Part shown: piece after piece, positions 1-7,092 of the stretch
Numbering within the stretch: the first letter of the stretch is position 1
Layout: every line of letters starts with the position of its first letter
Origin: DASRQK01 sp964401685
GTDB taxonomy: Bacteria; Bacteroidota; Bacteroidia; Sphingobacteriales; Sphingobacteriaceae
Direction of reading: 5' to 3'
Assembly (NCBI GenBank): GCA_964401685.1
Contig: CAYNZH010000004.1
Span: 22,225-86,224, forward strand
DNA length: 64,000 nt
Position numbers and translations under genes: made by a program
Notes under the pieces: generated by a model
Told to the model about the DNA's origin: nothing
Databases searched by the model: none
What the model saw: only the letters and a program-made list of their open reading frames with translations

Positions 1-608
1 AGCTTTTCTATGGTATTGGTAAAACTGACCCTAAAGGACGATGGACGCGCGTCGCTGAGTACGTAAACAACCGATGGATTGGCATCAGATACATTTTCCT
101 GACCCATTCTCGGGCGCATCAGAAAGCCTTTGTACCGTGCGAAAAGATTCTGAAAACTCGGATCCACGAGGACGATTGCGTCCTTGCCGGCATTTGAAAT
201 TTCCCTAAACTTCTGTGCAAAATCGTCGCCTGCCTGTATGCGCAACACTTCGACGTTGGGATCATCGTTCCAGACTCTTCCAGGGGAGTTGCTTGAAAAA
301 ATAACGTTCCCTTCCTCTATGTTTTCGCCATCAAATGTTACAGCCCAAGATGCAGGGCTGATGCGATTGACGTAAAAGGTTTGTCGGTAATCCTCTTCAG
401 CAAAGGGCGCAACGCCTATTTTTTCAAATTCTTCAGCTATAAAGTTTGCCGCCTTTTCTATACCGGGCGTAAAGGACGCGCGACCCTCCATGTCATCTGC
501 AGCCAAGGTATTCAGGATTCGGGTTACTTCTGCAACATTGACTATCTCCTGTGCTGAGCAGGAGATCAGTAAAAACCCTAGCGCAAGGGTCAGCAATAGC
601 CTTTTCAT
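1..608 (-). CDS. M28-family aminopeptidase lipoprotein, N-terminal part (cut by window edge)
   Basis: Read on the minus strand from ATG at 606-608 the frame stays open for 202 codons and runs off the window start. The N-terminus is a lipoprotein signal (MKRLLLTLALGFLLISC, Cys about residue 17), so the protein is probably membrane-anchored in the periplasm or outer membrane. Residues about 33-60 contain LAADDMEGR followed by a Gly-Ile-Glu-Lys-Ala-Ala-x-Phe-Ile pattern, which is typical of the stretch before the catalytic domain in M28 zinc aminopeptidases of Bacteroidota. The following 140 residues resemble the PA-like insert. The zinc ligands would lie beyond the window, so the catalytic assignment is from family resemblance only. 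A TATATTTG promoter box lies 27 bases upstream. Confidence 0.75.
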   Translation of the reverse strand, partial: MKRLLLTLALGFLLISCSAQEIVNVAEVTRILNTLAADDMEGRASFTPGIEKAANFIAEEFEKIGVAPFAEEDYRQTFYVNRISPASWAVTFDGENIEEGNVIFSSNSPGRVWNDDPNVEVLRIQAGDDFAQKFREISNAGKDAIVLVDPSFQNLFARYKGFLMRPRMGQENVSDANPSVVYVLSDARPSSFRVSFTNTIEK

Positions 609-635
609 ATTTTTAAACGTTTAATTTCAATGTTT

Positions 636-643
636 CAAATATA
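636..643 (-). promoter_or_regulatory. -7 promoter box for the M28 peptidase gene
   Basis: On the minus strand this reads TATATTTG, an exact match to the Bacteroidota -7 consensus TAnnTTTG, 27 bases before the ATG. No clear TTG -33 element is seen. Confidence 0.6.
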
Positions 644-754
644 GAGTTTTCTGTGTAAATACTGAATATTTTACTTTTCAGGTGGCCGCCGCCGTCAATT
701 TAACATTTTTGACGCTGAAAATCAGCATTGATCCTTTCTCCCGGTATTTTTTTT

Positions 755-762
755 TAACTTTG
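755..762 (+). promoter_or_regulatory. -7 promoter box for the rhodanese gene
   Basis: TAACTTTG matches TAnnTTTG exactly and ends 28 bases before the rhodanese ATG. A TTG at 728-730 is a possible -33 element at slightly long spacing (24 bases). Confidence 0.6.
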
Positions 763-790
763 GTTCGGAATCGACAAAAATTAGAGATTT

Positions 791-1114
791 ATGACGAATA
801 TTAAAGAAATCACCGTAGACGAACTTAAAAAAATGAGGGAAGAAGGCACGGATTTTCAATTAATTGATGTGCGTGAGTCCTTTGAGAACGAGCATTCGAA
901 TCTTGGTGGAGAGCACATTCCACTTTCAGACGTGCTTCTCGATAAGGGAAAAATTGCCAAGGATAAGCCGGTTGTGGTGCATTGTCGCAGCGGCAAACGC
1001 AGTGCTCAGGCAATTATGTTGTTGCAAAGGGAAGGGTTCGACAATCTTTCCAACCTGAAAGGCGGTATCTTAGCCTGGAAGGAGCAGATTGACCCCTCTA
1101 TAGACGTTTATTAA
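791..1114 (+). CDS. Single-domain rhodanese (sulfurtransferase-like) protein
   Basis: The 107-residue protein is one rhodanese domain with no signal peptide, so it is probably cytoplasmic. The active-site loop VVHCRSGKRS is present with the nucleophilic cysteine at residue 65, and the LIDVRE motif near residues 24-29 is the usual rhodanese start. Proteins of this kind carry a persulfide on the cysteine and pass sulfur to an acceptor; the acceptor cannot be told from sequence. The length fits stand-alone GlpE/PspE-type rhodaneses. It is followed after 21 bases by a small membrane protein gene and is probably co-transcribed with it from the TAACTTTG promoter. Confidence 0.9.
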   Translation: MTNIKEITVDELKKMREEGTDFQLIDVRESFENEHSNLGGEHIPLSDVLLDKGKIAKDKPVVVHCRSGKRSAQAIMLLQREGFDNLSNLKGGILAWKEQIDPSIDVY

Positions 1115-1135
1115 CAGCAAAGGACTTATCGACGT

Positions 1136-1327
1136 ATGAAAATTAAGTTTCTGTACAATACCTTGCTGACCGTCGGTATTGTACTTATGGTGCTGAGCAC
1201 AGTGAGCGCTTATCAGAGCAAGCAAACGGTCATTATGATCGTGTCTTTAGCGGTTGCTATTCTGCTTTTTTGGCTAAAGATCCAGTTGCTCAAACAGGTG
1301 AGGCAAAGCTCAAAAAAGAAAGGCTAG
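1136..1327 (+). CDS. Small two-helix membrane protein of unknown function
   Basis: The 63-residue protein has two hydrophobic stretches (about residues 5-26 and 30-50) joined by a short polar turn, and a Lys-rich C-terminus. By the positive-inside rule the ends would face the cytoplasm. I do not recognise the family with certainty. Support for it being real comes from its position 21 bases after the rhodanese gene on the same strand, its membrane-like composition, and a terminator hairpin that overlaps its stop codon. Confidence 0.65.
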   Translation: MKIKFLYNTLLTVGIVLMVLSTVSAYQSKQTVIMIVSLAVAILLFWLKIQLLKQVRQSSKKKG

Positions 1328-1351
1328 TTCAAACGAGCGTTCAAACTAGCC
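1322..1351 (-). terminator. Intrinsic terminator between the small membrane protein gene and gcvT
   Basis: GGCTAGTT pairs with AACTAGCC, with a small internal loop and an additional inner stem. On the minus strand the hairpin is followed by a T-rich run (TTTCTTTTTT), so it fits termination of gcvT. It may also slow transcripts arriving from the left. Confidence 0.65.
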
Positions 1352-1370
1352 TCACCATTGATGTTATCAG

Positions 1371-2450
1371 TTACTTTACAAAAGGGGGCTTTACGATTTT
1401 CGCCTCGATTTTTTTGTCACGTATCTTGATGTAGATGGTGTTGTCTTCTTTGGCTTGGTCTAGGGTTACGAAGCCCATTCCAATTGATTTTTTCAATGTA
1501 GGGGACTGCGTGCCCGACGTCACGATGCCGATCTCCTCTTCGTCCTCGCCCACAATCGGGTAGCCCTGCCGGGCAATTCCTCGATCAATAAGCTCAAATC
1601 CTACTAATTTTCTTTTGAGACCTGCTTCTTTTTCGGCTTTTAGCTGTTCGGAATTGACAAAATCCTTGGTGAACTTTGTCACCCACCCTAAACCTGCTTC
1701 GAAAGGCGATGTGTTGTCATCGATTTCGTGACCGTAAAGACAAAATCCCATCTCCAATCTCAAGGTGTCACGCGCGCCCAATCCCGCTGGTTTGATCCCA
1801 TAGTCCTTGCCTGCTTCAAAAATTGCATCCCACACTTGACGTGCATGCTGGCTATCAACATAGATTTCAAAGCCACCGGCACCAGTGTATCCTGTAGCCG
1901 AAACGAGTACGTTGTCCACCCCAGCAAAGGTTCCTTTTTGAAAGGTATAATAGGACATGGTAGCCAGCTCTATGTCGGTCAGAGATTGCAAAGCATCTGA
2001 CGATTTCGGGCCTTGAACTGCGAACAGCGCGGTCTGATCCGAAATGTCTTGGATGTCCACACCAAAAGTGTTATGCGTATTGATCCAGTCCCAATCCTTT
2101 TGGATGTTTCCGGCATTGACCACTAGGAAGTAGGTTTCCGCATCTATCCTGTAAACCAAAAGATCGTCTACAATGCCTCCGTTTTCATTTGGCATATAGG
2201 CATACTGAACTTTACCATCACTGAGCTTAGACGCGTCGTTGGAGCAGACTTTTTGCACCAGATCCAAAGCCTTTGGGCCTTTCAAAATAAACTCGCCCAT
2301 GTGGCTGACATCAAAAACGCCCACGCCTCGACGAACAGCTTCGTGTTCATCGTTGATTCCTGAGTATTGCACGGGCATATTGAAGCCCGCAAAAGACACC
2401 ATCTTTGCGCCAAGAGAAGCGTGCAGATCACTTAATGCTGTATTCTTCAT
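1371..2450 (-). CDS. gcvT: Glycine cleavage system T protein (aminomethyltransferase)
   Basis: The 359-residue protein matches GcvT in length and motifs: GAKMVSFAGFNMPVQY near the N-terminus, the FDVSHMGEF motif near residues 46-54, ATGYTGAGGFEIY mid-protein, and GARDTLRLEMGFCLYGHEID toward the C-terminal third. GcvT moves the methylene group from aminomethylated H protein to tetrahydrofolate, giving 5,10-methylene-THF and ammonia in the cytoplasm. The other glycine-cleavage genes (gcvH, gcvP) are not in this window, so the system is dispersed. It has its own promoter box upstream and a terminator downstream. Confidence 0.96.
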   Translation of the reverse strand: MKNTALSDLHASLGAKMVSFAGFNMPVQYSGINDEHEAVRRGVGVFDVSHMGEFILKGPKALDLVQKVCSNDASKLSDGKVQYAYMPNENGGIVDDLLVYRIDAETYFLVVNAGNIQKDWDWINTHNTFGVDIQDISDQTALFAVQGPKSSDALQSLTDIELATMSYYTFQKGTFAGVDNVLVSATGYTGAGGFEIYVDSQHARQVWDAIFEAGKDYGIKPAGLGARDTLRLEMGFCLYGHEIDDNTSPFEAGLGWVTKFTKDFVNSEQLKAEKEAGLKRKLVGFELIDRGIARQGYPIVGEDEEEIGIVTSGTQSPTLKKSIGMGFVTLDQAKEDNTIYIKIRDKKIEAKIVKPPFVK

Positions 2451-2468
2451 GATATCGTATTATAAGCA

Positions 2469-2476
2469 CAAATCTA
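2469..2476 (-). promoter_or_regulatory. -7 promoter box for gcvT
   Basis: The minus strand reads TAGATTTG, an exact TAnnTTTG match, 18 bases upstream of the gcvT start codon. No clear -33 TTG at normal spacing. I see no glycine-riboswitch-like structure in the short leader. Confidence 0.5.
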
Positions 2477-2514
2477 ATCAAAAAGAATCGATTTAGGCGA
2501 ATCATCCCCAGCAT

Positions 2515-2856
2515 TTAAGCGGTTTTCCTCTGTAACACCAATAGTTCATGCACGCTGATTTCCGTTACATAGCGCGTTATTTCATCCTTGTCCACGTAAC
2601 TTCGGTTGACCAAGCGACCTTCAATAGAGATTTCTGAGCCCTTACCCAAGTTTTTTCCCACAAATTCGGCGAGCTTTCCCCAGAAAACGAGGCTGTGCCA
2701 TTGGGTGTCAGTGACCCATTCACCCTCGGCGTTCCTAAACCGTTCGTGTGTCGCAAGCGAGGCTTTTGCCAACATCTTGTCCTCTGCATACTCGTGGGTT
2801 TCCGGATCTGCTCCGAAATACCCCGTCAGCCTGACGCTGTTTTTCAATGTGTTCAT
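2515..2856 (-). CDS. ssb: Short single-stranded DNA-binding protein
   Basis: The 113-residue protein is a single OB-fold of the SSB family: NSVRLTGYFGADPE at the start, a WHSLVFWGKLAE segment around residues 53-64, and the GSEISIEGRLVNRSY strand around 73-87. It binds ssDNA. Unlike the main replicative SSB it stops right after the OB fold and lacks the Gly/Pro-rich linker and the acidic DDDIPF-like tail that recruits partner proteins. It is therefore more likely a second, accessory SSB paralogue than the replicative one. That is inference; the full-length ssb would be expected elsewhere in the genome. It lies 64 bases upstream of gcvT on the same strand. Confidence 0.88.
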   Translation of the reverse strand: MNTLKNSVRLTGYFGADPETHEYAEDKMLAKASLATHERFRNAEGEWVTDTQWHSLVFWGKLAEFVGKNLGKGSEISIEGRLVNRSYVDKDEITRYVTEISVHELLVLQRKTA

Positions 2857-2933
2857 ATTTAAACTATTTTAAGTAAATGAATATGCCAAAGATTTGAACT
2901 TTTTATTTAATTAGTCGGAAAAGAAACATATAC

Positions 2934-2967
2934 TTGCGTTTAATTTCGGTTCAATTGTCTATTTTTG
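2934..2967 (+). promoter_or_regulatory. Promoter of the YfhO-family gene
   Basis: TTG at 2934-2936 and TATTTTTG at 2960-2967 are separated by 23 bases and fit the Bacteroidota TTG / TAnnTTTG promoter. The ATG follows 30 bases later. Confidence 0.55.
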
Positions 2968-2997
2968 AACTTTTGCAACGACTAACGATACAATTCA

Positions 2998-5475
2998 ATG
3001 AAACCCTGGTTTACTAAAAACGCGATACACATAGGAATTATCGGCTTTTTCATAGTTATTTGCTTTATTTACTTTCCCTCGGCATGGCAAGGCAAAGAGT
3101 TGTACCAACATGATGTTTTGCAGGCCAAGGCCAGCCAGAAAGAGATCATGGACATCAGGGACCGCGACGGTGACATCCCTTTGTGGACAAACTCTATGTT
3201 TGGGGGCATGCCCACCTATCAGATTTTCATTGATTTACCCTCCAATGTCGGCACCTACATCATGAGGTCTTTGAGAGCGGTTTTTCCTCACCCTATTGAT
3301 GTGGTGATGATCTATCTACTTGGGGCCTACCTCCTGTTCAGTGTCTTGAAGGTAAGGCCGTGGGTCGCCGCTTTAGGTGCGATTGCTTTTGCATTTTCCT
3401 CTTACAACTTTATTTATATTGAAGCGGGCCACGCAAGTAAGGCCTATGCTATTGCATTTCTAGCACCAATTTTAGCGGGTATTTTGTTGACTTACCGCGG
3501 AAAATACTTGCTCGGTGCGGTGATAATAGCCTTTTCCGTTGCCTTGGAGGTCAGGGTCAACCACATACAGGTCCCTTACTATATGTTTATTGGGCTCTTG
3601 ATCCTTACCGGCATCGAGCTGTATCATGCAGCCAGAAACGGCAGCTGGGCTGGATTTGGGAAGGCTATAGGCGTGCAGGCGGTAACCCTCTTGCTAGCGA
3701 TCGCTGTCAATGCCTCCCTTTTGTGGCCAACCTACGAATACAGTCAGGAGTCCATTCGGGGGAAAGCGAATTTATCTACGGGAACTTCCTCGGGAGAAAG
3801 CGCACAGGGTTTGGATAAGGAATACGCCTACCAGTGGAGTCAAGGTATAGGGGAGTCCATTACATTTTTGATCCCAAACGCATATGGAGGTGGGATGACC
3901 TCGGCGCTGGATGAGAATTCAAATGTCGGAAAGCTGATGCTGAGCCAAGGTGCAACACCCGAACAGGCTCGTGGCGCAGCGCAGGGTTTGCCTACTTATT
4001 GGGGAGAAAAGCCCTTTACCTCAGGGCCATGGTATTTTGGTGCAGGAGTAATGTTTTTGTTCTTTCTCGGCGCATTTATCGTGAAAGGTCGTTTAAAGTG
4101 GTGGATTGTGTCATCCACGGTGCTGTTCCTCTTGCTCTCTTTCGGCAGACACTTTCCACTGGTTTCTGACCTCTTCTTTGATTACTTCCCCATGTATAAT
4201 AAATTCAGGGCCGTAGAATCGACATTGATTATGGTGACTTTCTTGGTTCCAATTCTCGCTGTCTTAGCGGTGAATGAATTGATTTCTAGGAAAGACGAAG
4301 TGCCTGGATTGCAGAAGAAGCTGCTTTACACGCTGTACGGCGTCGGCGGGCTGACCTTGATTTTTGCGTTCATTCCCGGGTTGTTCCTGGATTTCCGAGG
4401 CTCGGGGTATGGTGCAATGGTCGAAAACCTTAGTTCTCAGACCGGAGACCGTGGGTTTGCCCAAAATATCGTCAATGCCCTGGTCAAGGATCGCGCATCT
4501 CTGGCGCGAACGGACGCGATTCGTTCGTTGGTTTATATTTTGTTGACATTCGGCGTGTTGTGGCTTTTTATCAAGGACAAATTCAAACCGATCACCGCAG
4601 TGATTTTATTGCTTGCGATAACGCTGGTGGACCTCTGGGTGGTCGACAAACGGTATTTGAACGATGAGCGTTTTGTAGATGGAAGCCAGTTGGAGCGTCA
4701 ATTCAATGTAAAACGTGAAGTTGATGAGCTGATTCTTATGGACAAGGACCCAAATTACAGAGTTCTCGACCTCACAACCAGTCCTTTCCAGGATGCCAGA
4801 ACTTCTTATTATCATAAATCCGTCGGTGGATATCACGCTGCAAAACTGATGCGCTACCAGGAACTGCTCGAGAATCAATTTTCAGGGGCGATCAATGAGG
4901 ACGTGCTGGACATGCTCAACACCCGTTATTTGATTACTTCAGATCAGCAAAATAATCAAAGAATACAACGCCGAAGTACGGCGGCCGGCAATGCGTGGTT
5001 TGTGGACCGGGTCACCCTTGTCGACGACAATGCAGAAGAGATGCAAGCGATCAGTAGCTTCGATCCGCTCAAGGAGGCCTTTGTGCACCAAGAATTTAAG
5101 GATCAGATAAATGAAAACCGCCTGAGACAGGCGACAAACGCTTCCATCTCGCTGACCTCGTACCGCCCCGACCATTTGGTGTACGAATATTCGTCGCCCA
5201 ATGATGCGCTCGCTGTTTTCTCCGAAATTTGGTATGATAAGGGCTGGAAAGCTTTTGTGGACGGCAAGGAATTGCCGATTCTCCGAGCCAACTATGTGCT
5301 GCGAGCCTTGCAACTGCCCGGCGGTAATCATACGGTAGAGTTTAAATTCGAGCCACGATCCTATGTGTTGGGAGAGCGCATCGCGTTGATTGCGTCGATC
5401 ATCTTGGTGCTGGGCGCGCTACTTGCAATCTGGCTGAGGATCAAAAAACCCGCAAGCTTCAGAGAGCAAGCGTGA
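2998..5475 (+). CDS. YfhO-family polytopic membrane protein (GT-C glycosyltransferase-like)
   Basis: The 825-residue protein has an N-terminal membrane anchor (residues about 10-30), a large loop with QHD and GDIPLWTNSMFGGMP motifs, then roughly a dozen hydrophobic helices to about residue 555. A soluble domain follows (about 560-775) that ends in a beta-rich YKGWKAFVDG-like region, and a last helix lies near 790-812. This is the architecture of the YfhO family, which resembles lipid-linked-sugar-using GT-C transferases. In B. subtilis YfhO has been linked to cell-envelope glycosylation. The donor and acceptor here are unknown. Its 3' end overlaps the convergent rnhB gene by 17 bases. Confidence 0.85.
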   Translation: MKPWFTKNAIHIGIIGFFIVICFIYFPSAWQGKELYQHDVLQAKASQKEIMDIRDRDGDIPLWTNSMFGGMPTYQIFIDLPSNVGTYIMRSLRAVFPHPIDVVMIYLLGAYLLFSVLKVRPWVAALGAIAFAFSSYNFIYIEAGHASKAYAIAFLAPILAGILLTYRGKYLLGAVIIAFSVALEVRVNHIQVPYYMFIGLLILTGIELYHAARNGSWAGFGKAIGVQAVTLLLAIAVNASLLWPTYEYSQESIRGKANLSTGTSSGESAQGLDKEYAYQWSQGIGESITFLIPNAYGGGMTSALDENSNVGKLMLSQGATPEQARGAAQGLPTYWGEKPFTSGPWYFGAGVMFLFFLGAFIVKGRLKWWIVSSTVLFLLLSFGRHFPLVSDLFFDYFPMYNKFRAVESTLIMVTFLVPILAVLAVNELISRKDEVPGLQKKLLYTLYGVGGLTLIFAFIPGLFLDFRGSGYGAMVENLSSQTGDRGFAQNIVNALVKDRASLARTDAIRSLVYILLTFGVLWLFIKDKFKPITAVILLLAITLVDLWVVDKRYLNDERFVDGSQLERQFNVKREVDELILMDKDPNYRVLDLTTSPFQDARTSYYHKSVGGYHAAKLMRYQELLENQFSGAINEDVLDMLNTRYLITSDQQNNQRIQRRSTAAGNAWFVDRVTLVDDNAEEMQAISSFDPLKEAFVHQEFKDQINENRLRQATNASISLTSYRPDHLVYEYSSPNDALAVFSEIWYDKGWKAFVDGKELPILRANYVLRALQLPGGNHTVEFKFEPRSYVLGERIALIASIILVLGALLAIWLRIKKPASFREQA

Positions 5476-6058
5476 GCTGAGGGTCGGTGACCCTGAACGT
5501 TTTCCGATGGTGCGGACTCAGGCCATGCGTTAAGGTTGCAGTGCGATGGTAGGCCGTCGCGTAACCTTTATTTTGATTCCAACCATAATGAGGAAACTCG
5601 TCAGCGATTTTGACCATATAATCGTCCCTGTAGGTTTTGGCCAAAATTGATGCTGCAGCGATAGTGAGATACTTCGAATCACCCTTTACAACACAGGCGT
5701 GCGGGGTTTCTGTGTAGGGGACAAAGTGGTTGCCGTCCACAATAATGTATTCCGGTTTTAATTTCAGGGCATCCAGCGCTCTATGCATGGCCAAAAATGA
5801 AGCTTGGAAAATGTTTATCCGGTCGATCTCTTCGGGGTCGACACGGCCAATGGCAAAAGCAAGTGCTTCACTTTCAATAATCTCCCTCAACTCAAGCCTT
5901 TTGGCCACACTGATCTGCTTGGAGTCGTTGAGCCAGGGATGAGTGAAGTTTTTCTCAAAAATTACGGCCGCCGCAAACACCGGCCCCGCCAGGCAACCGC
6001 GCCCGGCTTCGTCACAGCCTGCTTCCAGCCATTTGTCCTGATAAAATGAGTGCAACAT
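5459..6058 (-). CDS. rnhB: Ribonuclease HII
   Basis: The 199-residue protein has the RNase HII signature. DEAGRGCLAGPV carries acidic ligands D16 and E17, VDGN carries D108, and GDSKYLTIAAASILAKTYRDD carries the fourth acidic region (D145/D146). It nicks the RNA strand of RNA/DNA hybrids, including single ribonucleotides embedded in DNA. Length is normal for the family. Its last 17 bases overlap the end of the convergent YfhO gene. A TACTTTTG -7 box sits 17 bases upstream of the start. Confidence 0.97.
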   Translation of the reverse strand: MLHSFYQDKWLEAGCDEAGRGCLAGPVFAAAVIFEKNFTHPWLNDSKQISVAKRLELREIIESEALAFAIGRVDPEEIDRINIFQASFLAMHRALDALKLKPEYIIVDGNHFVPYTETPHACVVKGDSKYLTIAAASILAKTYRDDYMVKIADEFPHYGWNQNKGYATAYHRTATLTHGLSPHHRKTFRVTDPQLTLAL

Positions 6059-6074
6059 ACGCTTTAAAGATAGC

Positions 6075-6082
6075 CAAAAGTA
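6075..6082 (-). promoter_or_regulatory. -7 promoter box for rnhB
   Basis: The minus strand reads TACTTTTG (TAnnTTTG), 17 bases before the rnhB start. No convincing -33 TTG. Confidence 0.45.
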
Positions 6083-6259
6083 ATATAAATATTGATAAAA
6101 CCCTATGTCATCGCTTTTTTACGGATGTTTTGATGAAATATCGGCTTTTATGAAGTTACTTTGCAAAAGGATTAATCGAGATGTTAGATGAGTTTAACAA
6201 AAGAATGTAATAATTCTTATACAATTAAACTTATTTAAGAAGGATCTGTCCAAAGTAAC

Positions 6260-7060
6260 ATGATGAGAGCAGTGAAGCATTTTGGAATCATGACAGGGGC
6301 GGTACTACTAGTCGCCGTCTTTTTCGGCTCAGAGGCATTTGCCCAAAGAGGTAGAATCCAGAATGTTGAACTAAAGTGGGCGGAAGGAATAGCGGTGGAC
6401 GGCGACTTGTCGGATTGGGGAGGCGAGCTGCCCAATGCCTATTCCGGGCAGGATTTTTGCTATGAAATAAGGAATGATGCATCTCACCTGTATTTGGTTG
6501 TGCAACTTGAAGAGTTTAACAGGCAGATTCAAGTGCTGAACCAAGGGCTGAGTTTTACTATAAACAAGAATGGACGGAGACGGCCATCGTCGGCGATGAT
6601 TTTCCCGCTTGCAGATCGGATCGCTTTAGGGGCAATTATGTCAAAAGATGAAGACGACCGGCCGGACGATATTCGAGAAGCGGCTTTACAGGCCATTCGA
6701 GGGATTTATATTGAAGATATTCCAGGACTCAATACAGGGATGATTTCACTTGACAATGACTTCGGAATCTCTGCTGCGGCGGGTCTCGACTCGTTAGGGC
6801 GATTGATTGTCGAGATGAAGATGCCCTTGGAGCGATTACAGATGGGCGATCTTCCAGATCAAATTGCCTTTAACATCAAAATCAATGGGGTGATTATTCC
6901 GGGAAGCGGAGGAAGGAGTGCCTACGACCGGGGGATGTATGGAAGATATGGTTATCCCGTATACCGGAACAATACGCCAGTGTCCGGACCAAGGGAGGAA
7001 TCAGGAGTGTGGGTGATTTCTAAGCTGGCCACAAGAGATAGGTCGGCCCGTATTAATTAA
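6260..7060 (+). CDS. Secreted protein with CBM9-like (sugar-binding fold) domain
   Basis: The 266-residue protein opens with a signal peptide (residues 1-28, cleavage near AFAQ). DGDLSDWGG at about 47-55 and a following LYLVVQLEE strand are the usual beginning of carbohydrate-binding-module-9-like domains, which bind glycans or haem in cell-surface proteins. No catalytic residues are recognised. The last 40 residues are Gly/Arg/Tyr-rich. ATG codons at 6260 and 6263 are both possible starts. It is 32 bases upstream of a large outer-membrane barrel gene on the same strand, so the two are probably an operon. A role as a surface or periplasmic partner of that barrel is inferred. Confidence 0.7.
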   Translation: MMRAVKHFGIMTGAVLLVAVFFGSEAFAQRGRIQNVELKWAEGIAVDGDLSDWGGELPNAYSGQDFCYEIRNDASHLYLVVQLEEFNRQIQVLNQGLSFTINKNGRRRPSSAMIFPLADRIALGAIMSKDEDDRPDDIREAALQAIRGIYIEDIPGLNTGMISLDNDFGISAAAGLDSLGRLIVEMKMPLERLQMGDLPDQIAFNIKINGVIIPGSGGRSAYDRGMYGRYGYPVYRNNTPVSGPREESGVWVISKLATRDRSARIN

Positions 7061-7092
7061 CAACGATAAAAGATAAATTATTTCCATTATAT

